Assembly: GCA_051745935.1 (NCBI GenBank)
Contig: JBNJEM010000353.1
Location: 1 to 8,069 of the forward strand
Source of the DNA: JBNJEM01 sp051745935
GTDB taxonomy: Bacteria > Planctomycetota > Planctomycetia > Pirellulales > Pirellulaceae
Length of the DNA stretch: 8,069 bases
Reading direction: 5' to 3'
Shown here: one piece after another, positions 1-7,090 of the stretch
How the letters are laid out: every line of letters begins with the position of its first letter
Position numbering within the stretch: the first letter of the stretch is position 1
Program-made: the position numbers and the translations under genes
The notes under the pieces: model-generated
Seen by the model: only the letters and a program-made list of their open reading frames with translations
The model's database searches: none
Told to the model about the DNA's origin: nothing

Positions 1-1
1 T

Positions 2-97
2 TGTAGCGGCGAGCGTGAACCACCACGGGACAAGCCCGTGGCATCCATGCGGGCCTTGCGTGTCCAGGTCATGTAGCGGCACCCGTGAACGGCTACC
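2..97. repeat. Family A dispersed repeat, copy 1
   Basis: This ~96-bp unit recurs at 4426-4520 at roughly 90% identity with one 1-nt indel. It contains a hairpin with a perfect 7-bp stem, CCACGGG (23-29) and CCCGTGG (35-41), then a small palindrome GCAT-CC-ATGC (41-50). An internal near-duplicate of the form TGTAGCGGC-NNN-CGTGAAC occurs at 2-20 and again near 72-90. The 3' part is closed by GTAGC (73-77) and GCTAC (92-96). Differences from copy 2 spare the main stem (one is in its loop) and the small palindrome arms, suggesting the fold matters. It may continue upstream of the window. Its role (REP-like element, 3'-UTR hairpin, or remnant of a small mobile element) is not known from the sequence. 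Confidence 0.85.
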
Positions 98-303
98 CCA
101 AAGGAAACCGCTGATGAATCCGAAACACGCCCCGGGATTGCCCTGGAGATCGTGACGCTTGTTGCCACAAAAGCGGTGCAAAGAGAACCAGATGAAGAAT
201 TCGAGTCAACTCAAGAGTCGAACGGCATGTCTGAAACAAAATGAGAAGGGCGGTCAAAACGCTCGATTATCATACGGCTGCAATCCCGGGGGATCGTTTT
301 GCA

Positions 304-310
304 AAAGGAG
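304..310 (+). promoter_or_regulatory. Ribosome binding site of the large propeller gene
   Basis: AAAGGAG lies 7 nt before the ATG at 318, an ideal Shine-Dalgarno placement. It decides the start: the reading frame is open back to a TTG at 159, but that TTG has no such site. The ATG at 318 also puts a signal peptide at the N terminus. The rest of 98-317 shows no gene. A weak -10-like TATCAT sits at 268-273 with no convincing -35. Confidence 0.8.
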
Positions 311-317
311 AGTAGAG

Positions 318-3300
318 ATGAGTAACGAGAACTGGCACATTCGGGCAGCGGGAGCATGCACGGGCGTGCCTCATGGCCGGTATTTGCTGACATTCGTGTT
401 CCTGGTCATGGCCGCGGCTGGTGGAACGGCGACGGCGAGCGGCTGGCCCACCTATCGGCATGACGTGGGCCGGAGCGGCATTACTTCGGAGAACGTGTCC
501 ATGCCGATGGCGGAGCGTTGGGTTTATCGCCCGTGTCACCCGCCAAAACCGGCGTGGGGAGACCCGAATCCGAGGCCGGTCGGTGGCTGGCACGGTCTCA
601 CCGAACGGCGACGATTCCACTTTGATGATGCGTTTCATGTGGTCGTCTCCGACAACGCCGTCTATTTTGGATCGTCGGCGGATGGGCGCGTGGTGTCACT
701 CGATGCTGAAACGGGCAACCCTCGCTGGCGCGCGTTGACGGGTGGCCCCGTCCGCCTGGCGCCTACTATTTGGAATGGCAACGTTTATTTCGGTTCGGAC
801 GACGGGCAGGTCTACTGTTTGCGCGCCGAGGATGGGAGCGAAGCGTGGAAATTTCACGCGGCGCCGGCGGAACGAAAGGTGCTGGGAAGTGGAAAGATGA
901 TCTCGTTATGGCCGGTGCGGACCGGCGTATTGGTCGACAAAGGCACGGCGTACTTTGGCGCTGGGATCTTCCCGGCCGAAGGCGTCTACATGTACGCGGT
1001 GAATGCCCGAGACGGGCAACTCAAGTGGTGCAATGACACAGCCACCGCCGCGCCCCAGAGTCGCATTTCGCCGCAAGGCTATCTTCTGGCTTCCCAGGAC
1101 CGGCTATTCGTACCGCTCGGTCGAGTATCGCCCGCGGCGTTCAGCCGCCAAGACGGACGTCTGTTGCACGAGTCGTACGTCGAGCACATCATCGGCGGCA
1201 CTAATGCAAGGTTGGCGGACGACAAACTGTTTACCGGCACCGAGCAAATTATTGGCTATGATCAGGCATCGCACCGTGACCACTCGAGTTGGTTCTGGAG
1301 TCACCAGCTCATTGTTTCCCCGGATCTGTTTTACGCCGCCACGGGCGAGGAGCTATTCGCTGTCAAACGCGACGCATACGGACCAGCCAGTCTTCGCCGG
1401 AAAGAGCTTCTGGATCGCAAACGTGATCTCAGCGGAAAACTGGCGCGTGCAAGGAGGGGCTCGGAATCGGAGCTAAAGGCACTCCAGGAGCAGATGGATG
1501 ATTTGAACAAACAGCTTGATGAAACCGAAGCGGAAATGGCGGCGGGCGAAATCTGGCGAGTGAGCTGCGATTGCGAGGAATCACTCGTGTTGGCCGGGAA
1601 CGTGCTGTTGGCTGGTGGTGATGGGAAGGTATTGGCGTTTGATTCCACCTCGGGCCAATTGCTCTGGAAAGGGGACGTGGACGGCAAGGCACGAGGATTA
1701 GCGGTATCCGACAACCGCTTATTCGTCAGCTCGGACACGGGATCGATTCATTGTTTTGGTTCCGGAGAGGGCTCGACGGCTAACGTGATCGAACAGCGGA
1801 CCGATGATTCCCCGTTTCCGGCCAACGAGTTGGACGACGTGTTGGCGGCGGCCGCCGAGCGAATCGTGCAAACCACGGGGATTGATCGCGGTCACTGCCT
1901 GGTATTGGGGTGTGGGACTGGCCGTTTAGCCCACGAACTGGCGCGGCGAACTGAGCTACGGATTTGCGGCATCGAGTCGGACCTGGAAAAGGTAAGGGCG
2001 GCCCGGCAGGCTTTGGACGCGGCCGGGTTGTACGGAGAGCGGGTCGTGATTGAGCATGGCCAGCTCTCCGACATTCCGTTTTCCGACTATTTCGCCAACT
2101 TGATTGTCTCGGAAACCGCACTGCTGTCAGGTCGCATGCCGGGGCATGCCGAGGAGGTCCTGCGAATGCTGAAACCACTCGGTGGGCGGATTTGCATTGG
2201 GCAGCCGGCCACGGCTACCGGCGGCGAGATCAAGACACTGTCCGCCGGCGCAATGCGAGAATGGTTTGCTGGAACCCAGCTGGCCAAGGGAGAAATGTCG
2301 GAGATGGAAGATGGCGTCTGGTTCGATTTCGAGCGAGGTCCATTGCCGGGCGCTGGCAGCTGGACACACCAATATGCCGACCCGGGAAATTCAACGTGCA
2401 GCGACGATCAACTCGTGCGTTGCCCGCTGGGGGTATTATGGTTCGGCGGGCCGGGGCCCCAGCAGATGGCCGAGCGGCACCGCCGAGCCGCGTCGCCGCT
2501 GGCGATCAACGGACGCTTGTTCGTCATGGGGGAAGGCACCGCCGATCGAATTGGCGGCGGCAAGAACTCGGTGAGAGCCTACGATGCCTATAACGGCTTG
2601 GAATTATGGGAGCGGAGAATTGGAGGGGCGTTACGGGTTAGCGTGACGCACGATGCCGGAAACTCGGCAGCCAACGCTGACAGCCTCTTCGTGGCGGCGG
2701 GGGAAAAGTGTTTGCAGCTCGACGCGGCGACGGGGAAAACGAAAGCCACGTACACAATCCCGCCGACCAAAGAAGGCACGCCAGGCCGCTGGGGCTACGT
2801 TGCCGTGGCCGACAACGTACTTTACGGTTCACGCACCGCGAAAGGGCGAACGGCGGACTGTATCTTCGCCTTTGATCTCGCCACCGGCCAGCGGATTTGG
2901 AAACATCAAGCCGCCGGGATCAGCCAAGGGTCGATCGCCATCAGTGAAGGGCGGCTTCATTTCGCCGCCTCCGACGTGACGGAAAAGCAGCGTCAACAGG
3001 CTTTGGCCCCTCGCGTCAAGGAATTGCACCGCCTCGATGACACGGAACGCGCGGCCGTGCTGGAAGAACTGGAAGAAGCCACGGTGTACAATGTCGTCAC
3101 ATTGGACGCCATGTCGGGCAGAACCTTGTGGGACCAACCGGTTGAAGTGACGGGCGCCGCGGGGGGCGCGTACTGGCGTTCGCTGGGCGCGATTTGCAAG
3201 AATGATGTCTTGTTGCTGTTCGGCGTGTTCCTCGATGGACACTACTGGACCCAGTTCCTGGAGGGGGAATTTGAATCGCGTCAAGTCGTGGCGCTGTCAG

Positions 3301-4346
3301 CCCAGAACGGCGAAACGCTGTGGCGGAAAAAGATTGGTTACCGAGTCCGGCCCCTGGTCGTGGGCAATGTGCTACATGCGGAACCATGGGCCTACGACCT
3401 CAAGACCGGCGAACAGCGGACACGCATTCATCCAGTGACCGGACGAGAAGAACCGTGGCAATTCGCCCGGCCCGGTCATCATTGCGGCGCCCCGGCCGCG
3501 GCGCCTCATATGCTGCTATTCCGTTCGTACGAGCTCGGTTGGTATGACCTGGACAAGGACTTCGGCACGCAGCACTTCGCCGCGCTGAGGCCCGGTTGTT
3601 GGATCAATTTCATTCCCGCGAACGGGCTGTTGATGATGCCGGAGGCTAGTTCCGGTTGCATGTGCCCCTTCGCCAACATGTGTACCGTGGTCTTCAAACA
3701 CAAGAAGAAAAACCGGCAGTGGGCCTACTTCAGTCAGCCGGGCCCCATGACGCCTGTAAGACATCTGGGCCTGAACCTCGGTGCTCCTGGAGATCGAAGA
3801 GACCAAAAAGGATTACTGTGGCTCGGATATCCGCGCCCCCGGGGAAGACTGGTGCTGCAATACGAAGCCGGTCTCTCGTTTTTCCGCGGCGGAGAGTCAT
3901 TTTGCCACGACCCGGCACGATTGGACATCGAGGGAACCAGCATCCCCTGGGTGTTTCGTTCCGGGATGTCCGACGTGCGGCAATGCAGAATTCCGGTGGG
4001 CGAGGCAACGGATGAAACGGCTCGTTATCGCGTGCGATTGGCGTTTGCCGAGCTGGAACATGAGGCGGAAGGCAAACGCGTGTTCGACATCGCCATTCAG
4101 GGCGACATCGTCGCCGAAGACTTTGATATCGTCCAGCAAGCGGGGGCCAAAAACCGGGCCGTGGTCAAGGAATTCAACGGAATCGAGGCCACTGAAACGA
4201 TCACGGTTGAGTTCATTCCCAAACTCGACGATCCAGCCGCGAACCAACTGCCCGTACTGCAAGGAATTGAACTCGAAAGAGAACACGGGCCCACGGTCGG
4301 TCTCTCCGGTCCGAGATTTCCGCGTGAGCCGTCTTGGAAGCCATGA
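318..4346 (+). CDS. Secreted PQQ-like beta-propeller protein with internal SAM-methyltransferase-like domain and C-terminal malectin-like domain
   Basis: A 1342-residue protein. Residues 1-41 look like a signal peptide: Arg9 and Arg21, a hydrophobic stretch at ~22-34, then small residues before Trp43. PQQ-like (BamB-type) blade motifs of the form LDAxTGxxxW recur at about 124, 161, 222 and 436, and again at about 750, 798, 848, 925 and 989, suggesting two propellers. A charged coiled coil (~360-410) interrupts the first and a helical insert (~889-920) the second. Residues ~500-630 form a Rossmann methyltransferase-like domain, with motif I GCGTG at 531-535 and acidic Glu553 in IESD. A Cys cluster (1114, 1116, 1122) follows the second propeller. 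Residues ~1233-1321 resemble a malectin-type carbohydrate-binding domain. I see no CxxCH heme site, so a quinohemoprotein dehydrogenase is unlikely. From memory, this architecture recurs in planctomycetes as uncharacterised proteins. The function is unknown; an extracytoplasmic carbohydrate-related role is inferred. Confidence 0.85.
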   Translation: MSNENWHIRAAGACTGVPHGRYLLTFVFLVMAAAGGTATASGWPTYRHDVGRSGITSENVSMPMAERWVYRPCHPPKPAWGDPNPRPVGGWHGLTERRRFHFDDAFHVVVSDNAVYFGSSADGRVVSLDAETGNPRWRALTGGPVRLAPTIWNGNVYFGSDDGQVYCLRAEDGSEAWKFHAAPAERKVLGSGKMISLWPVRTGVLVDKGTAYFGAGIFPAEGVYMYAVNARDGQLKWCNDTATAAPQSRISPQGYLLASQDRLFVPLGRVSPAAFSRQDGRLLHESYVEHIIGGTNARLADDKLFTGTEQIIGYDQASHRDHSSWFWSHQLIVSPDLFYAATGEELFAVKRDAYGPASLRRKELLDRKRDLSGKLARARRGSESELKALQEQMDDLNKQLDETEAEMAAGEIWRVSCDCEESLVLAGNVLLAGGDGKVLAFDSTSGQLLWKGDVDGKARGLAVSDNRLFVSSDTGSIHCFGSGEGSTANVIEQRTDDSPFPANELDDVLAAAAERIVQTTGIDRGHCLVLGCGTGRLAHELARRTELRICGIESDLEKVRAARQALDAAGLYGERVVIEHGQLSDIPFSDYFANLIVSETALLSGRMPGHAEEVLRMLKPLGGRICIGQPATATGGEIKTLSAGAMREWFAGTQLAKGEMSEMEDGVWFDFERGPLPGAGSWTHQYADPGNSTCSDDQLVRCPLGVLWFGGPGPQQMAERHRRAASPLAINGRLFVMGEGTADRIGGGKNSVRAYDAYNGLELWERRIGGALRVSVTHDAGNSAANADSLFVAAGEKCLQLDAATGKTKATYTIPPTKEGTPGRWGYVAVADNVLYGSRTAKGRTADCIFAFDLATGQRIWKHQAAGISQGSIAISEGRLHFAASDVTEKQRQQALAPRVKELHRLDDTERAAVLEELEEATVYNVVTLDAMSGRTLWDQPVEVTGAAGGAYWRSLGAICKNDVLLLFGVFLDGHYWTQFLEGEFESRQVVALSAQNGETLWRKKIGYRVRPLVVGNVLHAEPWAYDLKTGEQRTRIHPVTGREEPWQFARPGHHCGAPAAAPHMLLFRSYELGWYDLDKDFGTQHFAALRPGCWINFIPANGLLMMPEASSGCMCPFANMCTVVFKHKKKNRQWAYFSQPGPMTPVRHLGLNLGAPGDRRDQKGLLWLGYPRPRGRLVLQYEAGLSFFRGGESFCHDPARLDIEGTSIPWVFRSGMSDVRQCRIPVGEATDETARYRVRLAFAELEHEAEGKRVFDIAIQGDIVAEDFDIVQQAGAKNRAVVKEFNGIEATETITVEFIPKLDDPAANQLPVLQGIELEREHGPTVGLSGPRFPREPSWKP

Positions 4347-4413
4347 CAAAACCGTGCGGGTTTGCTGTGATCCAAGGAAGTTTTGGAGGCGGAAACCCGG
4401 TCTTGTCGCGGGC
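4342..4413 (+). repeat. Family B structured repeat, copy 1 (possible 3'-end element)
   Basis: This element begins on the stop codon of the large gene and matches 7921-7991 at roughly two thirds identity, including a shared CAT-ACAAAACCGTGC-type left end and a CGG-TTGT-GCGGGC-type right end. It can fold into a long bent hairpin: ACAAAACC (4346-4353) pairs with GGTCTTGT (4399-4406) with one mismatch, and GGGTTT (4358-4363) with AAACCC (4393-4398). Both copies lie just 3' of plus-strand genes, so a role in transcript ends is plausible. There is no run of T after the stem, so it is not a standard intrinsic terminator. Confidence 0.6.
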
Positions 4414-4425
4414 TGTCTGACGGTG

Positions 4426-4520
4426 TGTAGCGGCGAGCGTGAACCACCACGGGACAGGCCCGTGGCATTCATGCGGGACCCCGTGTCCAGGCCGTGTAGC
4501 GGCACCCGTGAACAGCTACC
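4426..4520. repeat. Family A dispersed repeat, copy 2
   Basis: Second copy of the unit at 2-97, in the same orientation. The 7-bp stem is intact (CCACGGG at 4447-4453, CCCGTGG at 4459-4465), with one substitution in the loop; the GCAT-ATGC palindrome is also kept, with its change confined to the 2-nt centre. With copy 1 it brackets the large propeller gene as direct repeats. It lies in the 206-bp gap between two convergent genes, where a symmetric hairpin could help end transcription from both sides. Confidence 0.85.
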
Positions 4521-4552
4521 GAAACTAAACGACGGCCACGAGCCGCGCACGT

Positions 4553-5392
4553 CTAAATCCACAGGTGCAGACGCCCGCCTAGCATGTCGGGTAACGCTTT
4601 CTCCACACAGGCACGAACCTGGCGCGGGTGATAGCGCGTACTGAAATGAGCCAATATGATTCGCTCATTCTCAAATCGATCACGACGCGCCACGATGTCT
4701 TCCAGATGCATATGGCCATGTTTATGAATCACGTCCGCCCGATGAGATGCCGTCACGAACGTCGTCTCGGCGATCAGGATCTCGGCCTCGTACATCCGCG
4801 AACAGTTGTCCAAACCGGCTGGGCTACTGTCACCGAGATACGCCACCCGCGGAATACGGGTTTCCCGCGAGACCTCGACGCCGGACAAACGGATATCCCG
4901 GATTTCGGGGCCGCTCAAGTGTTGGTATTCCGGCTTCAGTTTTTTTCGTCTTTCCCAGACGATATACCCGAGTGAGGGGACGGTATGCGCGGTCGGGTGA
5001 GCAGTCACCACCAATTCCCGCGACAGCTTGATTTCATCGCCGGCTTGCACGGCGACCAGTTCGCACGGAAGCCGCCCGCGATCCAGCCGACTGAATACTC
5101 GCAATAACTGATGAATTGTATCCACCGTATGCGCGGGCACGTAAATCGTCGGTGGATCCATCTTCATCATGCGGCGCCGCGCGACATAGACGGGCAGGGC
5201 GGCCACGTGGTCGAGGTGTGTATGAGACACAAACCACGTGGCGGTTCCCATGAAGTCCCACGGTTGGGCTCCCAAATCAAACCCGAGCTTCAGCTCCTGG
5301 ATGCGCCAGTACGTCTGAACCGCGGCTCGTGAATACCCCTCGATGGTCAAACCGTTGTGGACGAGATTCTTGACAGGGGCGTTCTTGGGCAT
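4553..5392 (-). CDS. rnz: tRNase Z (ribonuclease Z), short form resembling plant TRZ1
   Basis: A 279-residue metallo-beta-lactamase-fold enzyme expected to cut the 3' trailer from tRNA precursors in the cytoplasm. Visible zinc-site motifs: SHTHLDH with His57, His59, Asp61 and His62; His136 in the HPTAHTVPS segment; Asp188 in LGDSS; Glu209 in AETTF; His227 and His229 in HGHMH; His249 in LAHFSTRY. The length and many local blocks (ALPVYVA, MDPPTIYVPA, SGPEI, SGVEV, FENE, HFSTRY) resemble, from memory, the ~280-residue Arabidopsis TRZ1 type more than the classic E. coli or B. subtilis RNase Z. The frame extends to a TTG at 5425, but the ATG at 5392 gives the family length; no strong ribosome site precedes either. 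It points the same way as scpA upstream, 167 bp apart, and converges on the large propeller gene. A related MBL hydrolase is the alternative. Confidence 0.88.
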   Translation of the reverse strand: MPKNAPVKNLVHNGLTIEGYSRAAVQTYWRIQELKLGFDLGAQPWDFMGTATWFVSHTHLDHVAALPVYVARRRMMKMDPPTIYVPAHTVDTIHQLLRVFSRLDRGRLPCELVAVQAGDEIKLSRELVVTAHPTAHTVPSLGYIVWERRKKLKPEYQHLSGPEIRDIRLSGVEVSRETRIPRVAYLGDSSPAGLDNCSRMYEAEILIAETTFVTASHRADVIHKHGHMHLEDIVARRDRFENERIILAHFSTRYHPRQVRACVEKALPDMLGGRLHLWI

Positions 5393-5447
5393 CGTGTTTC
5401 CCAGTAGCTGGAACGTGGCATGCAACCCGGGTATGCTTCAGGCGTAT

Positions 5448-5473
5448 AGAAAAGACTTGGCCTTTAGCCAAGT
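5448..5473 (-). terminator. Probable intrinsic terminator after scpA
   Basis: Read on the minus strand, a perfect 7-bp stem ACTTGGC/GCCAAGT (5473-5467 and 5461-5455) with a 5-nt loop is followed at once by CTTTTCTATA. On the plus strand the stem is followed by GC-rich sequence, so the signal is specific to minus-strand transcripts. It lies 87 bp past the scpA stop and 56 bp before the tRNase Z start. The T run is short, so termination may be partial. I see no clear promoter for tRNase Z in the remaining 55 bp. Confidence 0.5.
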
Positions 5474-5516
5474 GGCGGCGATCTATCTCGGCCTTTCCAG
5501 GCGGAACGGTTTTCAG

Positions 5517-5546
5517 GCGTCAGCGGGAGGGCACGGTGACTGACGC
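5517..5546. repeat. Inverted repeat just 3' of scpA
   Basis: GCGTCAG (5517-5523) and CTGACGC (5540-5546) form a perfect 7-bp stem with a 16-nt loop, starting 14 bp past the scpA stop. No T tract follows on either strand, so it is more likely an mRNA 3'-end stabilising hairpin than a terminator. Confidence 0.4.
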
Positions 5547-5559
5547 TCGGCCTCTTGCC

Positions 5560-6333
5560 CTATGATCCCTGCTGGACCGAATAGTCGTCCACGTTGGACC
5601 AATCCGGCCCGGAGCTGAACTGGGAATCGGGTAGGATCCAGATTTCACCGTGCCCGTCCCCCTGCTCCGTGCGAACACTGTGGTGGCGCACGAGTTCGAG
5701 CACAGCCAGAAAAATGCCAATCAGGGCACTCTTGTGGGTTCCCAATTCGAACAGTTCGGAAAACGAAACCCGGTCCCGGCCTTGTAAACGCTCGTGGATC
5801 TGCTGCATATAGGCCTGGATGGGGGTTTCGTCATAAACGAAGCTTGACGGCTGCGTCGCCTGGCTTTCTCGCATGATGCGACCAAACGCGTTGACCAAAT
5901 CCCACAACTCCACCTCGTGGATCGGTTGATCGCCTGGATCCACGCGCCGCGGCGGCAAATCATCGGCCACGCGCGCATATCGCATCTGCCATTGGCGACT
6001 TCGTTCCTCGAGCATGCTCGCCGCGTCCTTGTACTTTTTGTACTCCAATAGCTGCTCGACCAGCTGATTGTGGGGGTCTTCGATCGGTTCTTCTTCCTCC
6101 ACGGCCCGGGGCAATACAAGACGGGACTTGATTTCAGCTAGCGTGCTCACGATTTCGAGGAATTCGCCCACCGTATTGGCGTCCAACGCGTCCAAAGCCT
6201 CGAGGTGCGTGATGTATTGCTGAGCGATGGACGCAATGGGAATCTCCATCACTTCCACTTCGCGCCTGCGCACCAAGTAGAGCAGAAGATCAAGCGGACC
6301 TCGATAGCTGTTCAAATCAACGCGAAAATCCAT
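5560..6333 (-). CDS. scpA: Segregation and condensation protein A (kleisin of the SMC-ScpAB complex)
   Basis: A 257-residue protein, the usual ScpA length. It is the kleisin that bridges the SMC dimer heads and binds ScpB, compacting and segregating the chromosome on the nucleoid. The N-terminal SMC-binding region carries the hallmark YRGPLDLLLYL (10-20), and EFLEIVSTLAEIKSRLVLP (57-75) is typical of the family. A charged helical linker (~85-125) leads to a C-terminal winged-helix region (~168-233, including FSELFELGTHKSALIGIFLAVLEL). A short acidic tail closes it. The ATG at 6333 is chosen because the family N terminus starts there and GGGAGG (6342-6337) precedes it, though only 3 nt away. 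The frame is open to 6600, but that extension resembles no ScpA. Neither scpB nor smc is in the window. Confidence 0.95.
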   Translation of the reverse strand: MDFRVDLNSYRGPLDLLLYLVRRREVEVMEIPIASIAQQYITHLEALDALDANTVGEFLEIVSTLAEIKSRLVLPRAVEEEEPIEDPHNQLVEQLLEYKKYKDAASMLEERSRQWQMRYARVADDLPPRRVDPGDQPIHEVELWDLVNAFGRIMRESQATQPSSFVYDETPIQAYMQQIHERLQGRDRVSFSELFELGTHKSALIGIFLAVLELVRHHSVRTEQGDGHGEIWILPDSQFSSGPDWSNVDDYSVQQGS

Positions 6334-6498
6334 GAGCCTCCCGTGATATCTGACCGCCGTTACAAAAGCCGGCTCTCGCGTCCAAACGCCTGATCGGCGG
6401 CAAATCTGGATGATCCTGTCATGGCCTTTTACAGCCCCAAAACAAAACGGAACCCTCGCTTCCAATCCCCCTGGATTATGGGGGCTCTGCGTGGTTTT

Positions 6499-6528
6499 AT
6501 TATAGGTGCCTAGCCTCAACTCCGCGAA
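6499..6528 (-). promoter_or_regulatory. Candidate scpA promoter
   Basis: The minus strand reads a perfect TATAAT -10 at 6504-6499. The best -35 at 18-bp spacing is TTCGCG (6528-6523), a poor match. Transcription would start near 6492, giving a leader of about 160 nt before the scpA ATG at 6333. The leader contains a small CCCCC/GGGGG hairpin near 6468-6484. Confidence 0.45.
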
Positions 6529-6648
6529 CCACCCCCGGTCCCTCCCTAAAGAGCAGGCCGCCATGGGGCCTTTCCGAGGGGGGTGTGCGGCGTCATTCAT
6601 GCCGTGCGGGCTTCGTGAATTCTAGAGCGGTGCGAGAGCGATGGCTAG

Positions 6649-6679
6649 TTGTGCGAAGCGTACTCTCCCATGGTATAAT
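6649..6679 (+). promoter_or_regulatory. Candidate plus-strand promoter with extended -10
   Basis: TGGTATAAT at 6671-6679 is a full extended -10 (TGnTATAAT). A partial -35 TTGTGC lies at 6649-6654 with a long 19-bp spacer. The nearest credible plus-strand gene is more than 500 bp downstream, so the transcript would be a long leader or a non-coding RNA. Confidence 0.45.
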
Positions 6680-6937
6680 CGGATGCATCGGAATTAACTC
6701 TTCAATCGGAACAATGACGTGTATACGCGAGAAGGTCACGAACGAGACGAACGTGCCATCCGATTTCCGGTTTGAACGGCCGGCGAGAAGGGCTTGGTGA
6801 CCGCTGGTGGAATTCGGCCCCGCCGGTCACTCGGTTCCGTGAGTTTGGGCAGGCGACTGACCGAGCGAAGGGTGCAAGGACGAGCCAAAAGATCCATTGA
6901 TTTTAAGAAATTTCCGTTAGGTTTGCAGCGGAAAGTC

Positions 6938-6946
6938 TGGTATATT
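6938..6946 (+). promoter_or_regulatory. Candidate promoter for the pentapeptide gene or a small RNA
   Basis: TGGTATATT is an extended -10 with one mismatch to TATAAT, within an AT-rich patch; no clear -35 is seen. A start near 6953 would leave a leader of about 240 nt before the ATG at 7192. Confidence 0.4.
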
Positions 6947-6971
6947 CGTTTTTTGCAGCCGGTAATAAAGC

Positions 6972-7038
6972 GTGGCTCCCGTTTCCAGGATCCGTCTGTC
7001 AGCGGGAAGCCACAAGGGTCTTATTTACGTTTTTTTTT
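6972..7038 (+). other. Hairpin followed by a nine-T run in the pentapeptide-gene leader
   Basis: GTGGCTCCCG (6972-6981) pairs with CGGGAAGCCAC (7003-7013): ten base pairs with a single bulged base and a 21-nt loop. After 16 nt comes a run of nine T (7030-7038). The gap between stem and T run is too long for a standard intrinsic terminator. It could be a structured leader, an attenuator-like element, or part of a small RNA of about 85 nt starting near 6953. I do not recognise it as a known riboswitch, 6S, SRP, tmRNA or RNase P RNA. Confidence 0.45.
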
Positions 7039-7075
7039 GGTTTGGGTGTTGGACGTCGAACAACTGCGATTGCCC

Positions 7076-7090
7076 CCTATCAGTGAAAGG
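7076..7090. promoter_or_regulatory. Possible operator palindrome
   Basis: CCTATCA-G-TGAAAGG is a 15-nt palindrome with one mismatched pair, between the candidate promoter at 6938 and the pentapeptide gene. Its left half and centre resemble the classical tetO sequence, but no TetR-type regulator is in the window and the match may be chance. Confidence 0.2.

Noticed and set aside
159..317. N-terminal extension of the large protein from a TTG at 159
   Set aside because: The added 53 residues look non-protein-like, the TTG has no ribosome site, and the ATG at 318 has a perfect AAAGGAG and starts a signal peptide.
318..4346. Quinohemoprotein alcohol dehydrogenase
   Set aside because: Only propeller blade motifs match; no CxxCH heme site and the two-propeller plus methyltransferase layout is wrong for that family.
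3781..4644. 287-residue plus-strand frame and an opposing 221-residue minus-strand frame (3897-4562)
   Set aside because: Both overlap the end of the large gene in other frames, cross repeats A and B, and have low-complexity Arg/Ser/Pro composition typical of shadow frames in GC-rich DNA.
5393..5425. 11-residue extension of tRNase Z from a TTG
   Set aside because: No ribosome site, and the ATG at 5392 gives the usual family length.
6334..6600. 89-residue N-terminal extension of ScpA
   Set aside because: ScpA proteins start close to the YRGPLDLLL motif; the extension resembles no known domain and spans a candidate promoter.
7013..7038. Classic intrinsic terminator ending in nine T
   Set aside because: The nearest good stem ends 16 nt before the T run, too far for standard termination; kept only as a structured element.
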